The translations under genes were made by a program, and so were the position numbers. 64,000 nt of DNA from Lethocerus indicus (lineage: Eukaryota > Arthropoda > Insecta > Hemiptera > Belostomatidae). The notes beneath the pieces are model-generated. The model searched no databases. It was given only the letters and a program-made list of their open reading frames with translations, and was not told the DNA's origin. The stretch spans positions 16,100,604 to 16,164,603 of the forward strand of contig JACDQD010000011.1 in assembly GCA_019843655.1 (NCBI GenBank). The letters are read 5' to 3'. Shown here in pieces: positions 13,966 to 27,076 of the stretch; within the stretch, counting starts at the first letter, position 1; each line of letters starts with the position of its first letter.

Positions 13966-14220
13966 TTGGGGGATTTTGTTTGTCTTAATTGGGTTGGGAG
14001 GGATTTTGTTAATCGGCTTGAGTCTTCGTCGGATAATCGGTCAAATATATATTTGATCACAGAACTGGTCAGAACTATTAGGTTCCGACTTCCAAATATA
14101 TGGTAGGAAAGATACCTGGTACTGTGTATTTACGATCATAAAAGTTTTCCTGTCCAACATCTATTGAATCTATTGATCCAAAATTTATTGAAAAAAGTTT
14201 ATTTTTAGTAATCTAGTTAA

Positions 14221-14566
14221 TCGGTGCAAGTGCACCCAACGAACATTAGTTACGTACATTTCCGCACAACACTCAGGGGGCGCTAGTTTCTCGGTGCAAG
14301 TGTACCCAACGAACTTTAGTTAAGTACATTTCCGCACTACCCTCAGGGGGGCGCTAGTTTATCGGTGCAAGTGTACCCAACGAACTTTAGTTAAGTACAT
14401 TTCCGCACCACCCTCAAGGGGCGCTAGTTTATCGGTGCAAGTGTACCCAACGAACTTTAGTTAAGTACATTTCCGCACCACCCTCAAGGGGCGCTAGTTT
14501 ATCGGTGCAAGTGTACCCAACGAACTTTAGTTAAGTACATTTCCGCACCACCTTCAGGGGGCGCTC
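14221..14566. repeat. 70-bp tandem repeat array, five units
   Basis: Units start with TCGGTGCAAG at 14221, 14291, 14362, 14432 and 14502, giving periods of 70, 71, 70 and 70 bp. Each carries TGCAAGTGTACCCAACGAAC, then TTAGTTAAGTACATTTCCGC, and ends in a GGGGCGCTAGTTT box. The first unit is the most diverged (GTGCACCC, GAACATTAG) and the third and fourth are nearly identical. The array ends directly at a TATATAA box. Two further units occur in the opposite orientation near 32.2 kb, so this is a dispersed family. Confidence 0.95.
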
Positions 14567-14573
14567 TATATAA
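14567..14573 (+). promoter_or_regulatory. candidate TATA box downstream of the 70-bp array
   Basis: TATATAA follows the last satellite unit directly. A CAGTTCGTTCG stretch, which looks initiator-like, starts near 14610. That is 44 bp from the TATA box and longer than the usual 28-32 bp. An ATG-initiated frame begins 99 bp further on. The layout of repeats, TATA, initiator-like site and ORF resembles a mobile-element promoter, but no protein domain confirms it. Confidence 0.3.
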
Positions 14574-14671
14574 TTCCCTGATATGTATCCGTGCCAAAAG
14601 GCCCAATTACAGTTCGTTCGTGAGACGAATACATCAACCAACAGTCAACAACGAGCTATCGAACGACTACA

Positions 14672-14935
14672 ATGGCCACTGTAGTAATCCCGCAGAAGTT
14701 CGATTTTAAGATAAGCCAGCTGTCATTACTAGAAAGCAGAGCGTCCTATTTAAATTTAATTGGCGCAAGTGCCAAATTAGAAAGTGCTTTCCTTTCCCCG
14801 ACCAACCCGCTAGGCCGACTTTTCATCCGCGTCGCAATTTCTAGTCCTCCGATCGAAAGCATTATCCCGGCCGCTGACAGATGCGCCCTGAAGCGCGATT
14901 CTGAATTCCCGTTCGGCAATAAAAAAAAACCTTGA
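14672..14935 (+). other. unrecognised 87-codon ORF downstream of the satellite promoter
   Basis: The frame begins ATGGCCACTGTAG and ends TGA after a lysine-rich tail coded by an A run. I recognise no domain. It could be a remnant of a mobile-element gene, since it sits behind a repeat array and TATA box, or it could be fortuitous. It lies inside intron 1 of CPAP1 gene 1, same strand. Confidence 0.2.
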
Positions 14936-16065
14936 AATCTTAGTTGCGAAACAGACAACAATTCGTTTATTATTGCGAAACAATCGGTCGATATGGCATT
15001 AATGGAGGCCATATTTCAGATATGATATTCGATCCGCTAATAACCCCACTGACGGTAGTTAGAGCCTACGTGCTATTCGACGAAGGAATGCATGATTTAT
15101 GAAGTGAATACATTAGAGATATTATACGCAATTACCATTTTATTTTAATGTACCTACAATATATATTCTAAGAGAATGTAGGACCTTCGGTACGATGACG
15201 ATTTGAATGAAGTGCATATTGACGTCAGTAATTTAAATTATTCAATACCACAGAATTTCAAAATACGCAAGTGAGTTTCTTTTAAATTAACGGCTAAAAT
15301 TTTACGAGCTGTTAGTTACAGGCATTGTCGCCAACAACGTGATTATATTGGGAAATAGACGATGGTTCGAGTCCGATGATTGATTTACGAATCAATTTGA
15401 AACGTTGCAACATTGCTGTACAATATAATCAATTGAATAGGCGTTTATAAAATAAAAAAGGTTTCAGACCCGTTCTATTCAGCTCTGCAAAACATACGTT
15501 ACCTCCCTTCCCGAAATAAATTCATCCCATCTTTGTCAGCCAAAACATTCTTCCCGAAGCGTGATTGAAATCGAAGCAGGGTTGAAGCACTCGTCAAGAA
15601 GAATATAATGTGATTAATGATTCGTTACATCACACTGCTCGGCACTTCTCTCTCTTTAAGGGGGATGCAGTAGGTATCAAGATTGCGATGAGATATTGAC
15701 TGGGATAATAACTCAAACAGGTTGATTAGGGTATTCTGCGAAACCGAACAGGATGGATTATCCATCATGGTGTATGTGAATGTACACCACAGTTAATTTA
15801 TGACATAGCCCTATTAATTATTATGCATTCCTCCCGCAATCGTGTTGGGAAATCAGTAGTCGTAAATATAACTGGAAATTGGAAACGATATTCTGGCTGC
15901 ACGTATGATTCCATTCAGAACTGTCTGGCGACTAAGGTATCTCCTGACATCACAGACGCTTCTTCCACAGATGATTTGAACCAAATCGGTTGTGCGAGAA
16001 AAATCATTTCTAACCCTTGTACGATTGGCACAAGGTCCTATAACTTTTTTAATAATATGTTGCAG

Positions 16066-16539
16066 CAAAAACGGCAAATCTTCAGGGAGCAGGTGCTGCC
16101 GCACTCGGGCGGTAAGATCCCGGAGGACGCGTTCCGTTCTGACAGGCTAGCGCTGAACAGGCTGAACAAAGAGGGGATCGCCATACCGGACGGGGTCCTC
16201 CTCGAGTCCAGGCACAAGGAGTCACACTTCAAGTCGTACAGGGACGACCCGGAGATCGCGGACTCGATAATCAAGTTGGTCCAGAGGCCGGACGGCCGCT
16301 ACGCCCCGCCGGAGGGACGCTACCCCTTCAACAACCTCGTCGAGTCCACGTACGTCATCAGGAAGCCGATCAACAGTCACGGACCCGTGCTGCCGCCCCA
16401 GGTACCGGTCACCACGCCGCTCAGGCTGCCCGCGAGGTCCATATTCCACAGCGAGGAGGAGTACCCCTTCTCGGTCAACCATCTGGACGGCCTCATCGAC
16501 ATACTGGGCGCTCAGACACCGGACTTCACGGGCACCAGG
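16066..16539 (+). CDS. CPAP1 gene 1, exon 2 (charged and proline-rich linker)
   Basis: This exon encodes residues 27-184. The acceptor is TGTTGCAG|CAA behind a T-rich tract and the donor is AGG|GTAAGA. Both borders are phase 0 and the frame is fully open. Codon use turns sharply GC-rich (CTGCTGCCG-type codons) at about 16090. The product has no cysteine. The segment is rich in charged residues (KEGIAIPDG, ESRHKESHFKSYRDD) and then proline (GPVLPPQVPV). That fits the low-complexity N-terminal extension often found before the chitin-binding domain in CPAP1 proteins. The frame is also open for 81 codons upstream of the acceptor, but that part has intron-like composition. A slightly later in-frame acceptor at 16093 is possible. 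Confidence 0.8.
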
Positions 16540-19500
16540 GTAAGATATCTCACCAATACGCGAAAGACGGGGTAAGGTGTCGGAAGGATATCAGGGCCGT
16601 GCTTATTGTTATTCATAAAAAAGGGTAAAGCGATCGTCTTCTTTAGACCTGGTTAGCCGTGAAGATGCTAGACCGACTAACTAGTCTGCATTTGAACTGA
16701 CCATCTTTACCAGACGTCCTGTCACGATTCGTTCCTCGGGGCATATTCCACTACATGAAAAAAGCTCAGAATATAGTCTCTAAATTCTACAGAAACCGGA
16801 CCCAACGGGAAAGCGGTTTCCGAACCGCGCATTAGCGCTGGCGTAGCGCAGTTACAAATGTCGCCTAGATTTTTAGGTAGCTCAAGGTTAGTGAACGTAG
16901 GATTTGACAAAGTGAAAATTTATCTGCCACTATACAGGTCATGAGTGTTAATTCAGAATTTAAGGTTAAAGTGAACCAGTCTCCAGGCCACTGAATGAAC
17001 TAAAAAAAGAAACTATATAGGTCACGACCGCAAATAGTCATCCTGCAATAAATACAAATGTCAGTGTATGGAAAAATCGCCCGTCATCGGAGGCGGGGGT
17101 AATGGAAAGCTTTATTAATTGTAGATTTACCTTCAGATCTTTGAGCACACACGGCCCCGGGAAAGCAAAACGTACGAACGTCAATTCTGATCGTATCTTC
17201 GCCAAGTACGTAGTAATTTTGATTAGTGCAAATCGGTTGTATTGCTCATCGAATTTTGTCCTTCTGGCGCTATAATTCGAGACTTAATAAAAGCCTTGTT
17301 GTGAAGGACCGCGTTTCTTGGCTGTGCCAAGGATTGGGAAACAAAGGAAACCTTGACGGGGTGAACCTTCGGAAACCGCCAATAATATGGATCTTCCTTT
17401 CACAGTCATGACAGTATCATGTCTGTATTATTACCTTAGATACTTATTCACGCGATTCTAATGTCATAGTGCCGACAAGATGCTTGACATCCGTTCTGCT
17501 GACGATCCAAAAAAAATCTGGAAACAGATGATTCCGTTTTTTATTTCAGGAACAGGCGACAATTGTGTGATTTCAATGGATGATTCAGAGAGTGCCCAAT
17601 TGATGTTCCAATACTCGAATAAGTCGTGAGCGCCGGTGATGCCATGAGTAACACAGGCAGCGGTAACGGGGTGGCCGTGGGGGGTTCGGGTGCCACGCCT
17701 ATTCGTAAAGGTCGGGACCGTTTCATTTCATAGACACCGATACCCTTCGCGAACTAAATCCCGAAGTCCTCTACTTGGCTCAATCACACCTAGTTTCGGT
17801 GGTGAATATCCCGCGCGGTAGTTAAGCAGCGCCCTCGGGACTTCAGATTCAGAATATTTGTAAAATATCGGGACCTGTTAGTTTCCAATTTAAAGATTCA
17901 TCAATACATGAGTACACTACAAAACTTTAACAATAAATCAGATTGTAACTAATTAATTATTTATTGGCCAAGAGGAAGATGGAAGTAGAAGGCAGAAAAA
18001 TGGGTTTCTAGAAAGAATTTTTCCTCCTGGGAAAGTTGATGAAGGATAGCACTGAAGAATATGGACGACGATATGGAAGTTAGTCACTCTAGATGCATTC
18101 TGATTAATTCGAGGGGTTATTTAAATGTTTGAACTTTCATATATGCCAATCTATAGAGTCAATAAATCATTTGAATGGAGATAACTCATTCTGTAGACCT
18201 AATAACACTATTCAAATTATGTAAAAAAGTTTTGTTCCCATATAAATTATCCTCAATTCCATTGAGTATTTTCATTGATAAAATCTGTAATACCGTTCTG
18301 TAAAATGGAGCATTTTATTGTCTGACTGTTTTTCATAACTAATCAACACTAGTTTCTAATATTCGAAACATGAGAACATTTCGAAACATTTGCTTTATTT
18401 GAAAGGGTGGTAGAATCGGAAATACGGTTTCATATTACGGTCTGCGACCTCGCCCAACTGAAAGTGTAGCGGTCGTTCGACGCCCGCAGAATTGCGACCC
18501 GCGGTACAGTCACGACGACACTACGTTCCGTGAATAAATGTTAGAGTAAAGTACTTTCTAAACTGGAAATCCCAGTGGAAACGTTGAAGGGAATGGGGGA
18601 CGATATTTTGAATTCAGTTTTCATGAGGGGGAAAATCATGATTACGGCCGGGTCGTATACGCTCAACAGTGTACAATATTATACATTAATAAATGCTGCA
18701 GAATAAAAAAATTTATCTTTCGTTCTTACTGACTGATTTATTTAACTTAATTTTTGAATAACATGCAAGGAAGTGAGTGAAAGTGACGGCAGTTTAGATG
18801 GAGTTCTTCTTACTCCAGGCAGGCAGGTGGTAATGGATTAATTGTGATTACAGAACAGGAAACAAGCGGTGATTTTGTTTTTCAAATAGGGTTGCCTTCG
18901 TGAAAAAATACCGGCATTCCCCTTAACACGCACGAGGCTGTTTATTATCATTTATCCGTAGAGAAATCTGTAGGTAATTTTAAATGTATGAGCCCAGTTA
19001 ACAGAGCGCTGAACTCAGAGACCGCCAGGGGCGGCGGCTCGTTCTGACCTTTATGAAACATGTTGGCCGGCCGGTTCGAATTGCGAATTGCGAAGTGGCT
19101 TAACGAGATTTTTCATTAGGCGCCTTAATTCAAATTGACTTCATTATGGGCAGGACTGGCCCGTAAGTCCTAATTTATAGTCGCCATAAATATACCGCTA
19201 GAATTAAGACCGGTATTGCTGTCTGCGTGACAGCCGGTGAATTAGACGCGTTATGAATGCTTGGGAATGAAAAATTACTACTATAAAAATTCTCACGTAT
19301 TTTTAATTGATAGACATTTGTTTTTAATTTAGTGATTTCACTTCTGAAAATAACAAGGAATTTGCTTAGAATACTGAAATTTCTGTCTACTTTGATTTTC
19401 CCGAGTAATTTTTATGCGACGTCCTTCAAAACACCTAAAAAATCGTATCATACTCTTAGATGGAGTGTTAAATTATTATTTTAGTATTCATATTTCATTC

Positions 19501-20773
19501 ACCGGTTGATATTTAATGTTATTGATACCGATCTGTACTCGCTCGATTCAAAGCGGGAATTTGTAAGAAACGAAACTGAAATTTCAGTCGGAAAAAAAAA
19601 CATATGAAATACGAGTTTTGTAAGGGCATTATACAACAAACGGATCTTGTACACCGCGGCAGTATGGATATCCAGAATGGGAAGAAAGCGTAAACCCGAA
19701 GCAAAATGAGATCCTCGAGGAAGAGCCGACATTAGACCTCGTTTCCTTCCACCGCCCAGCTGACCCGCAACATTTCATTGCGTGATGAACTCTAATAACA
19801 ATATGGCCGTGTAATTGCGCCACGAGACAGCAGTGGGCCCATTCGAGATGGTTTCTTTACTTTCTTGCGTAGTACCAAGAGTTCTTTCTCCTGTCACTGT
19901 AGTATAAGGAAGGGATCATTAATTATTCAACGATCTTAATTAATACAAGTATTATTTCATTTGCCAATGACTGTATGCCACTACTCCCGTTTCTGGCCAT
20001 TCATTGACTGGTAAGTATCCTAAGTAATCCTAGATTTGGTTACTCAATTTCAGTCGTCCACTTTCTGAGAAAGCCAGGTAAAGAATTGAAAATAATAATG
20101 TACCTCTTCAAATAATATGATATTCTATACTAAAGGGACGATATAAAACTGTTCTCAAGGAATAGCAAATCCTGGAAGACGAGGTATCCCGATTGTGGAG
20201 AAATCATGCTACTTGGGGCATTAGAATGGATATGCCATTATCGTCAGACCGTAATCCATCCGTAGGAGAAAACAAAAGTTATTCAACCACCGGTTTTGAA
20301 CGGTGATTTACAAGCCCGAAATTGGCTTATACCTGGGGGGATATAAGTTTTCCAGCCCAAAGTACATATACTGTATTTCTGAATGACGTAAGGATGCCCG
20401 TAAGGAGCAACAGAGAATTCCTGTCGGATGATCAAACCATAATAAGCGAACTATGTATTATGATAATTTAACACGCGGAACGCCAATAAAGTATGCTGTA
20501 CCCTCTCTCTTGTCCGCTCAGATTGCATCACCGGCTGTAATAATGAATGTTTTTAACTGTAAAGTTTCCAGGTTCGATTTCTGCTCATAGCGCCTTAAAT
20601 TATGTAATCTATAGTTTTATTTTATGTATATATGAAGGTCTCGGAGCACGACCTTCGACTAACCTAAACAGCGTGTGGCCTAAGGCAGTCTGCTCATTTA
20701 TTCCCTTGTCCTTTTATATTTTATAATACAATAGGATGAGGGGGTCCCTTTAATTCTTTGGCGGCACTTCAAG

Positions 20774-20777
<4 letters not shown>

Positions 20778-20838
<61 letters not shown>
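20778..20838. repeat. (TA)n microsatellite
   Basis: A TA run of about 60 bp, the longest in the window, ends in ACATGTAGG. Confidence 0.97.
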
Positions 20839-20844
<6 letters not shown>

Positions 20845-23528
20845 GGGGTTTCGTGAATTATGTGAGTAGGGTAGAAATTGAGAGAAACACCTGATACTTT
20901 CTGCCCCTATATTATACAAGGGCGTCTAGATCAACTCGTAACATAGTAATATATTACAAATATTTTGGATTTTTTGTATACCTTTTCAGGTGTATTACTA
21001 CATTCCCTTCATTGTAATCCCAACACCCCTACGTCGCTATTAATCGCTATTAAACTGTCATAAATCGGTTGGACGACCGAGAATCGCGTCTGTTCCTATT
21101 CACTAGAATAAACAAAAGGACCGGTCAAGAAAAATGGAGCGGGTGATGCCATCGCAAACTTTCCATTCTCTGTCCATTGCACTTTCGAATCGCGGTCCTA
21201 TCTCTGAACATCAAGCCCCTCCCCCGTTCCCACCTTAAGCATTTGCCAGAGTAGCGTGGAAACGCCTAGAAAAACTTAAATACGTCAATTACACCGCCGG
21301 GTCAGTTTTTCTGGGCGTTCTCATCCGGCGGCCTTACTTAATGTCAGATTTCAGACGCGTTGCAAAAAGCCCCCATAAGATTATTTATTTGAGATAACTC
21401 ATTTGCCGCTCACCGGATATTACACTGACGCCGCAATTGCATAGATTCAATGAAACAATTGTTTCCTCGCCTCCTGTTATAAATAACGGTAATGTCTCCT
21501 GTAATGTTTTGTAATGTAATTCACACGACTCGAATACCGACAACAAGACTGGCATTTTACGGTAAAATTGAGCACGATAATTATTCTAATGAGTTTTTCT
21601 CGTTTAATCGGTTCAATGTTGTAATTGAAGGTGAATTGTGAAGCGGGAATTCCGAAGTTATATTCCAGGCAAATTATTCATCCCAATAATTTTGACGCAC
21701 ATTCTATCACGCCCACGGAGGGTGTGCTCATATTTTGGAACTCATCGAAAAATGAAAAACATATCATAATGAACTAGTATGCGTTAGAGCTTTATATAAT
21801 GTATATATATGCTATCACATAATTTTTATACTCTATTTGAATGTTGTACAAGGCTCTTTCCCATGGGAAGGGGCTCTGTAGTCCGACGGTGTTCTTAATC
21901 GATTTCGATACAGTTTCACTTTTACTCGGATTCGTTCTCGTCCCATCCGACGAGGAGAGGGAACACAACAACAGAGTGCTCCCACAATTTCTCGGTTCAA
22001 TCCGGCCCCGTCCAATAATAAATCCGATGGAAAGAATAATTTCCTCCTTCGAAAATGACGGAATGAAATCTCCGGTCGGTGGGCGGCCGAGAAGGGGAAA
22101 CGACCGCGTCTCCCCAGCCTAGTCCGGATGGTCCCAATCATTTCAATTTCTCGGGATGAAAACGTAGCAGAATTCTGTTGAAGTGGCAATTTAAACTCGG
22201 CGGATAAGAAATTTAATATTTTTTGATCTAATAATTTTGAGTAGAATAAAAAAAGGCGACTGCAAAAGAGAAATTTGCAAGAGTGATGATATTATAGCAT
22301 TAGTTAATTATCAACATTCTCCTAACGCAATTATCAAATTATCCCTTGGAGAAATTATAGTTTATACAATAAATTATAACTATAAAATAGAAAATCACAA
22401 TACATTTACCAGTGAATCTAAATATTTGTTGCAATATAAATATTAAACAAAATATCGACTAAAAGTTTAAGGGCCTTGAGATTTATTACTGGGAAATATT
22501 TCCTAGATGTGTGTGTGTGTATATATTGATAATCAGATAAATTACACATGTTTTTTGTCCGAAGTCAACATTCATCAATCCTGGTACCCGATTGGACTTT
22601 CTTTTCGTTCGTGTTATCGATACCAAATTTGGGATCTACGGTTACCTTCTTACAGAAGCAAAAAATAAACATCGTAAACCGAGTTACTTTTGCAATATGC
22701 GGCCGGTTGTTTTTTCTATCAACCACGTGACCGCACAATAATGGTTTATTTTCGCCCTCGGGATGTCCTTCGCTTTGGGCACACAGAAAAAGTTCACGGC
22801 CGGAATCGACATCGACCACTGTCAGAGCTATATAATCCATCCGGATTTTATGACAGGCTTAAATGGCGATATTAAAAGTGCGGATTGTCCTCGTTATGCG
22901 GGCTATTATTGAACGCGGGTGGAAATTAGAAGGGCAATGGACATTTGAATAAATGTCAGGATTACCAGTAACAGGTCTTAGATTTTCTTACGTTCGATCG
23001 CCTGAACATTTTATACGACCGTTCTTGACCGAGATTTTTCTTTAAAAATCAGACCGGAATGTAAAAAAGTCCTATGACAGATCATTAAAAGTTGTATTCT
23101 TTTTAGTGGCGGTCGGGGATGAGGAGTGAAAGTCCCATTTCCGCTCACGGTTGCCAAAACGCCTGCGATGATTCTCTACTTTGCTTGTGCTGACATCAAA
23201 ATATTAATAGTATTTCACGGAATATTAGTGATATTTCTGAATTCTTGTCATGATTTACCGTTAGTAGAAAATTGTGTACATTATTTACTTGCTTTTGTCC
23301 CCGAAGGTTTGGTGAATATCATCACTATCACTCCATTTACATTGTCTCTCTCTTTCTCTCTCTAACCTCGTCTCTCCTAACATGGTAGCATTCGGTTAGC
23401 AACTTATCATGCGTACTATCTACACATGTCAAAAGCTAATGACGACGTATGAAAGTAGCATTGGTGATATTCTTCATTCAAGTGAAAGTAAACCCCCATC
23501 CATTATACCACCGACAGAATATAAGACG

Positions 23529-23529
<1 letters not shown>

Positions 23530-23579
<50 letters not shown>
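23530..23579. repeat. (AT)n microsatellite
   Basis: An uninterrupted AT run of about 50 bp. Confidence 0.97.
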
Positions 23580-23582
<3 letters not shown>

Positions 23583-25582
23583 AAGAGGTCGTCCTAATAA
23601 TGTCAGAAATATATATCAAAGTGCAGAAACCGGTTTAGTTTAAAACCTCAAGGACCTCCAAGTAAATATCATACAGAAAATTAAAAAATAACAGATCTTA
23701 CGTATGTCACTTGGAATGTATAATTTGACATCCAAAATGAGGAATATAATTTATAATACGAGGACCACATATTTTCTGCCGAAGAATGCTACTACTTCTG
23801 ATATTTCGCTATTAAATCTTCCTTCTTATTAGTCCCTCGACGTGTGTAATCTCTTCGTTACATCGGCGGTGAACCGCCACCGGCGGGGATTGTAATCGGT
23901 CGGTGAGATTACCGTAATCAGAGTTCGGAATTACCGCAGAGCATTAAATTTAATGGGTGATTCCGCTCGCCCGAGCACGGTGTGGTCCGTCGACGCTGAG
24001 GATAAATTTAAGTTCCCAACTTAATTTGGCCTTAATCTTAAAATTTCGATTACTTGCTGCTCCCAGGTGAGTGCAGAGGCGTGGCACAAAGTGGCCAGGA
24101 GAAGAGGATATCCCTAAAGCGTTCGGCCCAATTACATCGCACGCCCCCGTCTATTTGTACAGTGTGAATTTTCCTTCTCCTTTCTTTTAAATTGAAAATC
24201 AACATCAATTCATCCCCAGAATCGTTAATTATATATTTATTCTGACAACTCTGTAACCTTGTATCTCCGTTGATGCGCTAAATAAATTTCTATTTGTTTT
24301 TTGTTTTACTCAAAGTCTCTTCTGGGCGAGTTTATTTATCGCAACCCTGTCCCGAAATTGAGAGCCAGCAGATTCGGTCAACCCATCCTCTAATAATGTC
24401 TACTAATTTGCCGACGAAAATTGTATAATAAAAAGCGAAATGAACACAATTTGAAAGTACTAACTTCACTAATTTTGACGTCTTGTAACAATATGACTAC
24501 GGAATCCGAAAGACGAACATAAGTGACTGGGCCCATATCAAAATATTTGACCTTGACATACCTTCAGTGGGTAAAATTGTTTACGGGTTTTAGAAACTGC
24601 GAAGAAAGTACGCGCAGCAGATTTTAATGTGCTATCAGATAGCTGATAAAATTAGATGTATATTTTTAAAAATTTCAGCGAATAGAATTAATATCCTTAA
24701 TGGATTTTAGTGGACAAAAAATTTCAGTTTGTACTGGAGTGCGTCCTTTCTGTTTAAGTGCATTTAAGCTCAGTAAAAACTTGGTACTTTTGAGCCTCGA
24801 CGGACTAGTATTTTTGTTATTTGTGCCGGCAATAAAAAATGCACCGCCTTGTAGCGGCCCCCTTTCCTCTCGGACGACCGTCCTCGCTCCGATTGCCGGA
24901 CGGTCGGAAAACCGTCTCAAGATTTTCGACGCCGACAGAACGAGCCTCGCGCTCCAATTAGAGGTTATAATTTTTCGAACCAGTCCTTGGCCGGTACTTT
25001 CGATTTTATTTATTTTTTTCGCCGCGGGCCCGCAGCTACCGCGCGGTGATAAATAAATCAGACGGTGCGGCTGAAATGGCTACCGGCCCAACTTTCGCCG
25101 GCCCTTTCACGCACTTAATTATGCCGCCATTTCTCATCCCGGAGTAACGTGAGACGGCGGAATTGTCGACAATTTCGCCCGCCGACAATAATTCCTGTAC
25201 AACGACCCCACAGGCACCACTGTGATTCGGCCCAAACATGATTTAGTGGCTGAAATCCAAACGGTACTTTTAATCCACCCGGTCCGATGTAATCTCCCCT
25301 GTATATCATAATCGTGGGATAAATTTTAATTGAAACCGGCTTCCTCCCGTTAAAATTGAATGATATAAGACCGCTTTTCCACGTGCATAATGGGAACGTT
25401 GCCGGCGTAACAGGAATCGATTCGAGATTCTTCAAGTTTGGTAATCTGCAATTTTTGCGATTTTCTACCTCCTCTCGCTTATTTCTAGACAGGTTAATTT
25501 AAGGCTAAGTTTCGGCTTTTCCCTAGTGTTAGTAGTATATACCTTTAGAGCGGAACTAACAAAGTCATTCCCCGTACCCAAA

Positions 25583-25656
25583 CTGCTGACGAGCCGATTC
25601 CGGTCTAGCAAAAGACCAAACCAGCGAGAGGAGTCAGAAACACACGAAATCTACGA
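25583..25656. mobile_element. foldback/MITE-like element, copy 2 (right-end fragment)
   Basis: Only the right end is present, reading from CCGGTCTAGCAAAAGACC through GCGAGAGGAGTCAGAAAC to CACACGAAATCTACGAT. It matches the terminal inverted repeat of the other copies. Its outer end abuts a TATATGTG(TA)n run, which suggests insertion at or next to a TA repeat. The rest of the element is missing. Confidence 0.75.
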
Positions 25657-25658
25657 TA

Positions 25659-25665
<7 letters not shown>

Positions 25666-25709
<44 letters not shown>
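25666..25709. repeat. (TA)n microsatellite beside a foldback end
   Basis: A TA run of about 44 bp starts about 9 bp outside the terminal repeat of foldback copy 2. Confidence 0.95.
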
Positions 25710-25713
<4 letters not shown>

Positions 25714-26863
25714 GTTGTCTAAGGGAGAACTCATAAAACCTTATGTACACGTTGTGATTGTGAGTTTTTAGCCAAGGTCAATTTTGATGGCCTAGATAGT
25801 AATTCTAGAATAATTTACGATTTAAGTAGATTTTGAGTTGGGTATGGGGGACGACTTCGTCAGTACCGCTGTAAAGGAATACTACTGCCACTAGGGAAGA
25901 GCCGAAACCAACCTAGCTTAAAACCGCGTGAGTTATTTACCTTAGCGAACAATTCAAACTGCAATAGTGGCGCCCGTAGGTCAGATGTATTTTAGGAATA
26001 GCGACAGGATTTGTTCCGACACAAGACGTGAAAGGTAAGTAATTGGGGAAGTATCCCACCGTTGTATAATGGCAACGCGGCCATGGACCCGGCTTCCCGT
26101 TCCCCCCCTGGGGATCTGACTCACCGATAGGTAAGACCCCCAGCAAGCCTTTCCTGCAATTTGTCGATATTTTTTAAGTGCGCCCTTGAAAAGAAAAAGA
26201 AATGTATAAACAAATAACCGTTTCTGGATTCTGAAAAACGTCGAACGAAAGTCGGACGGCCTTCCGAAGAGGCCTTGGCATCTGTCGTGACCCGGGGCGG
26301 GGGGCGGGGGGCACCTTTCATTTCCTCACAGGAAATGCGAATTTAATACGGATCGGAATCGAATTTCGCTACCGGAGGGTCTCGCGCCGGATCCCGTTAC
26401 CCAGCCGTGGCGGTTCGCAACGCCTATCCCGATTATCCCCCCAGCGGCTCAAACAATGGGAGTTACGATAACGACGTTCGTGCCGCGGAATCGCGCCCTA
26501 ATAACTGCAATCGGACAATCACCTTTTATGTCGACCGCACTATTATTTCCTCCAGGATTATTTAAATTAAGAAACGTTTTAAAAACTATTCGAGTGGCCA
26601 CTGATATATATAGCTTTTAGGTTCATTTTTATTTCTGGGCGGATCTGTTCATTAACCTTAAATTCTGAACTGATTTGCTATTCGTTTCCGAGCAAAGCAC
26701 TTGCGAAGATAGCGAGGTATCTTGTTAGGCAGCAGCCGTTCTCAATTTTTAATGGGGTTGTTTTAAAAAAATCGAGAAACTTGAGTCACGCTAACGTTCG
26801 TGACTTAATTGAAGAGCGGCCAATTGGTTTGCCTTTGATTTAACGCTCGGCTGATTGTCCTAG

Positions 26864-27076
26864 GTTTGGACCGGATTCGGTCATCTCTACACGGACGTGC
26901 CCAACAGGATACTCCGGCAGGCGGGAGCCCTCCCTTCGGCCTCCACCGCCTCCTCGACCATAATCGGCCCGCACTTCGGACGCTATCCTTCCCTCACTTA
27001 CATTCCCAAGACAAGCTTCACCTGCTCGACGACGGTCAACGAAAGGATGCAAGCCGACCACTTCACCGGCTGCCAG
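26864..27076 (+). CDS. CPAP1 gene 1, exon 3 (start of chitin-binding domain)
   Basis: This exon encodes residues 185-255. The acceptor is GTCCTAG|GTT and the donor CAG|GTAACT, both phase 0. The exon reads from VWTGFGHLYTDVPNR to the first two cysteines of the peritrophin-A domain: Cys238 in SFTCSTT and Cys254 in HFTGCQ. The intron directly after the Gly-Cys-Gln of the second cysteine is in the same place and phase as in gene 2. That supports both the exon call and common ancestry. Confidence 0.88.

Larger units (their letters stand above)
3197..16065 (+). other. intron 1 of CPAP1 gene 1 (about 12.9 kb)
   Basis: The intron is bounded by GTAATA and TGTTGCAG. It holds two long AT microsatellites, a GA run and the 70-bp satellite with a possible promoter, all listed separately. 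A short 14-bp tandem motif (AAAACCTATGTA-type, three copies) lies near 7045-7085. CpG-rich patches occur near 8560-8900 and 10150-10260. Several 60-117-codon open frames show no recognisable domain. An unrecognised coding exon within this length cannot be excluded. Confidence 0.5.
16540..26863 (+). other. intron 2 of CPAP1 gene 1 (about 10.3 kb)
   Basis: The intron is bounded by GTAAGA and GTCCTAG. It carries three AT microsatellites and a foldback fragment, listed separately. CpG-rich patches without splice-bordered exons lie near 18990-19200, 24840-25440 and 26270-26560. No other gene is supported. Confidence 0.55.

Noticed and set aside
15360..15385. GGTTCGAGTCC, a tRNA B-box-like word
   Set aside because: No matching A box or acceptor stem at the right distance. 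Similar isolated words at 19074, 20570 and 48895 also fail.
15823..16065. 81 codons of open frame directly upstream of CPAP1 gene 1 exon 2
   Set aside because: Composition and codon use are intron-like, and a T-rich tract with TGTTGCAG sits at 16065. The sharp GC change just after it marks the exon border.
25115..25435. 106-codon minus-strand ORF in a CpG-rich patch
   Set aside because: Other frames on the same patch are also open, which GC-rich DNA produces by chance. No family recognised.
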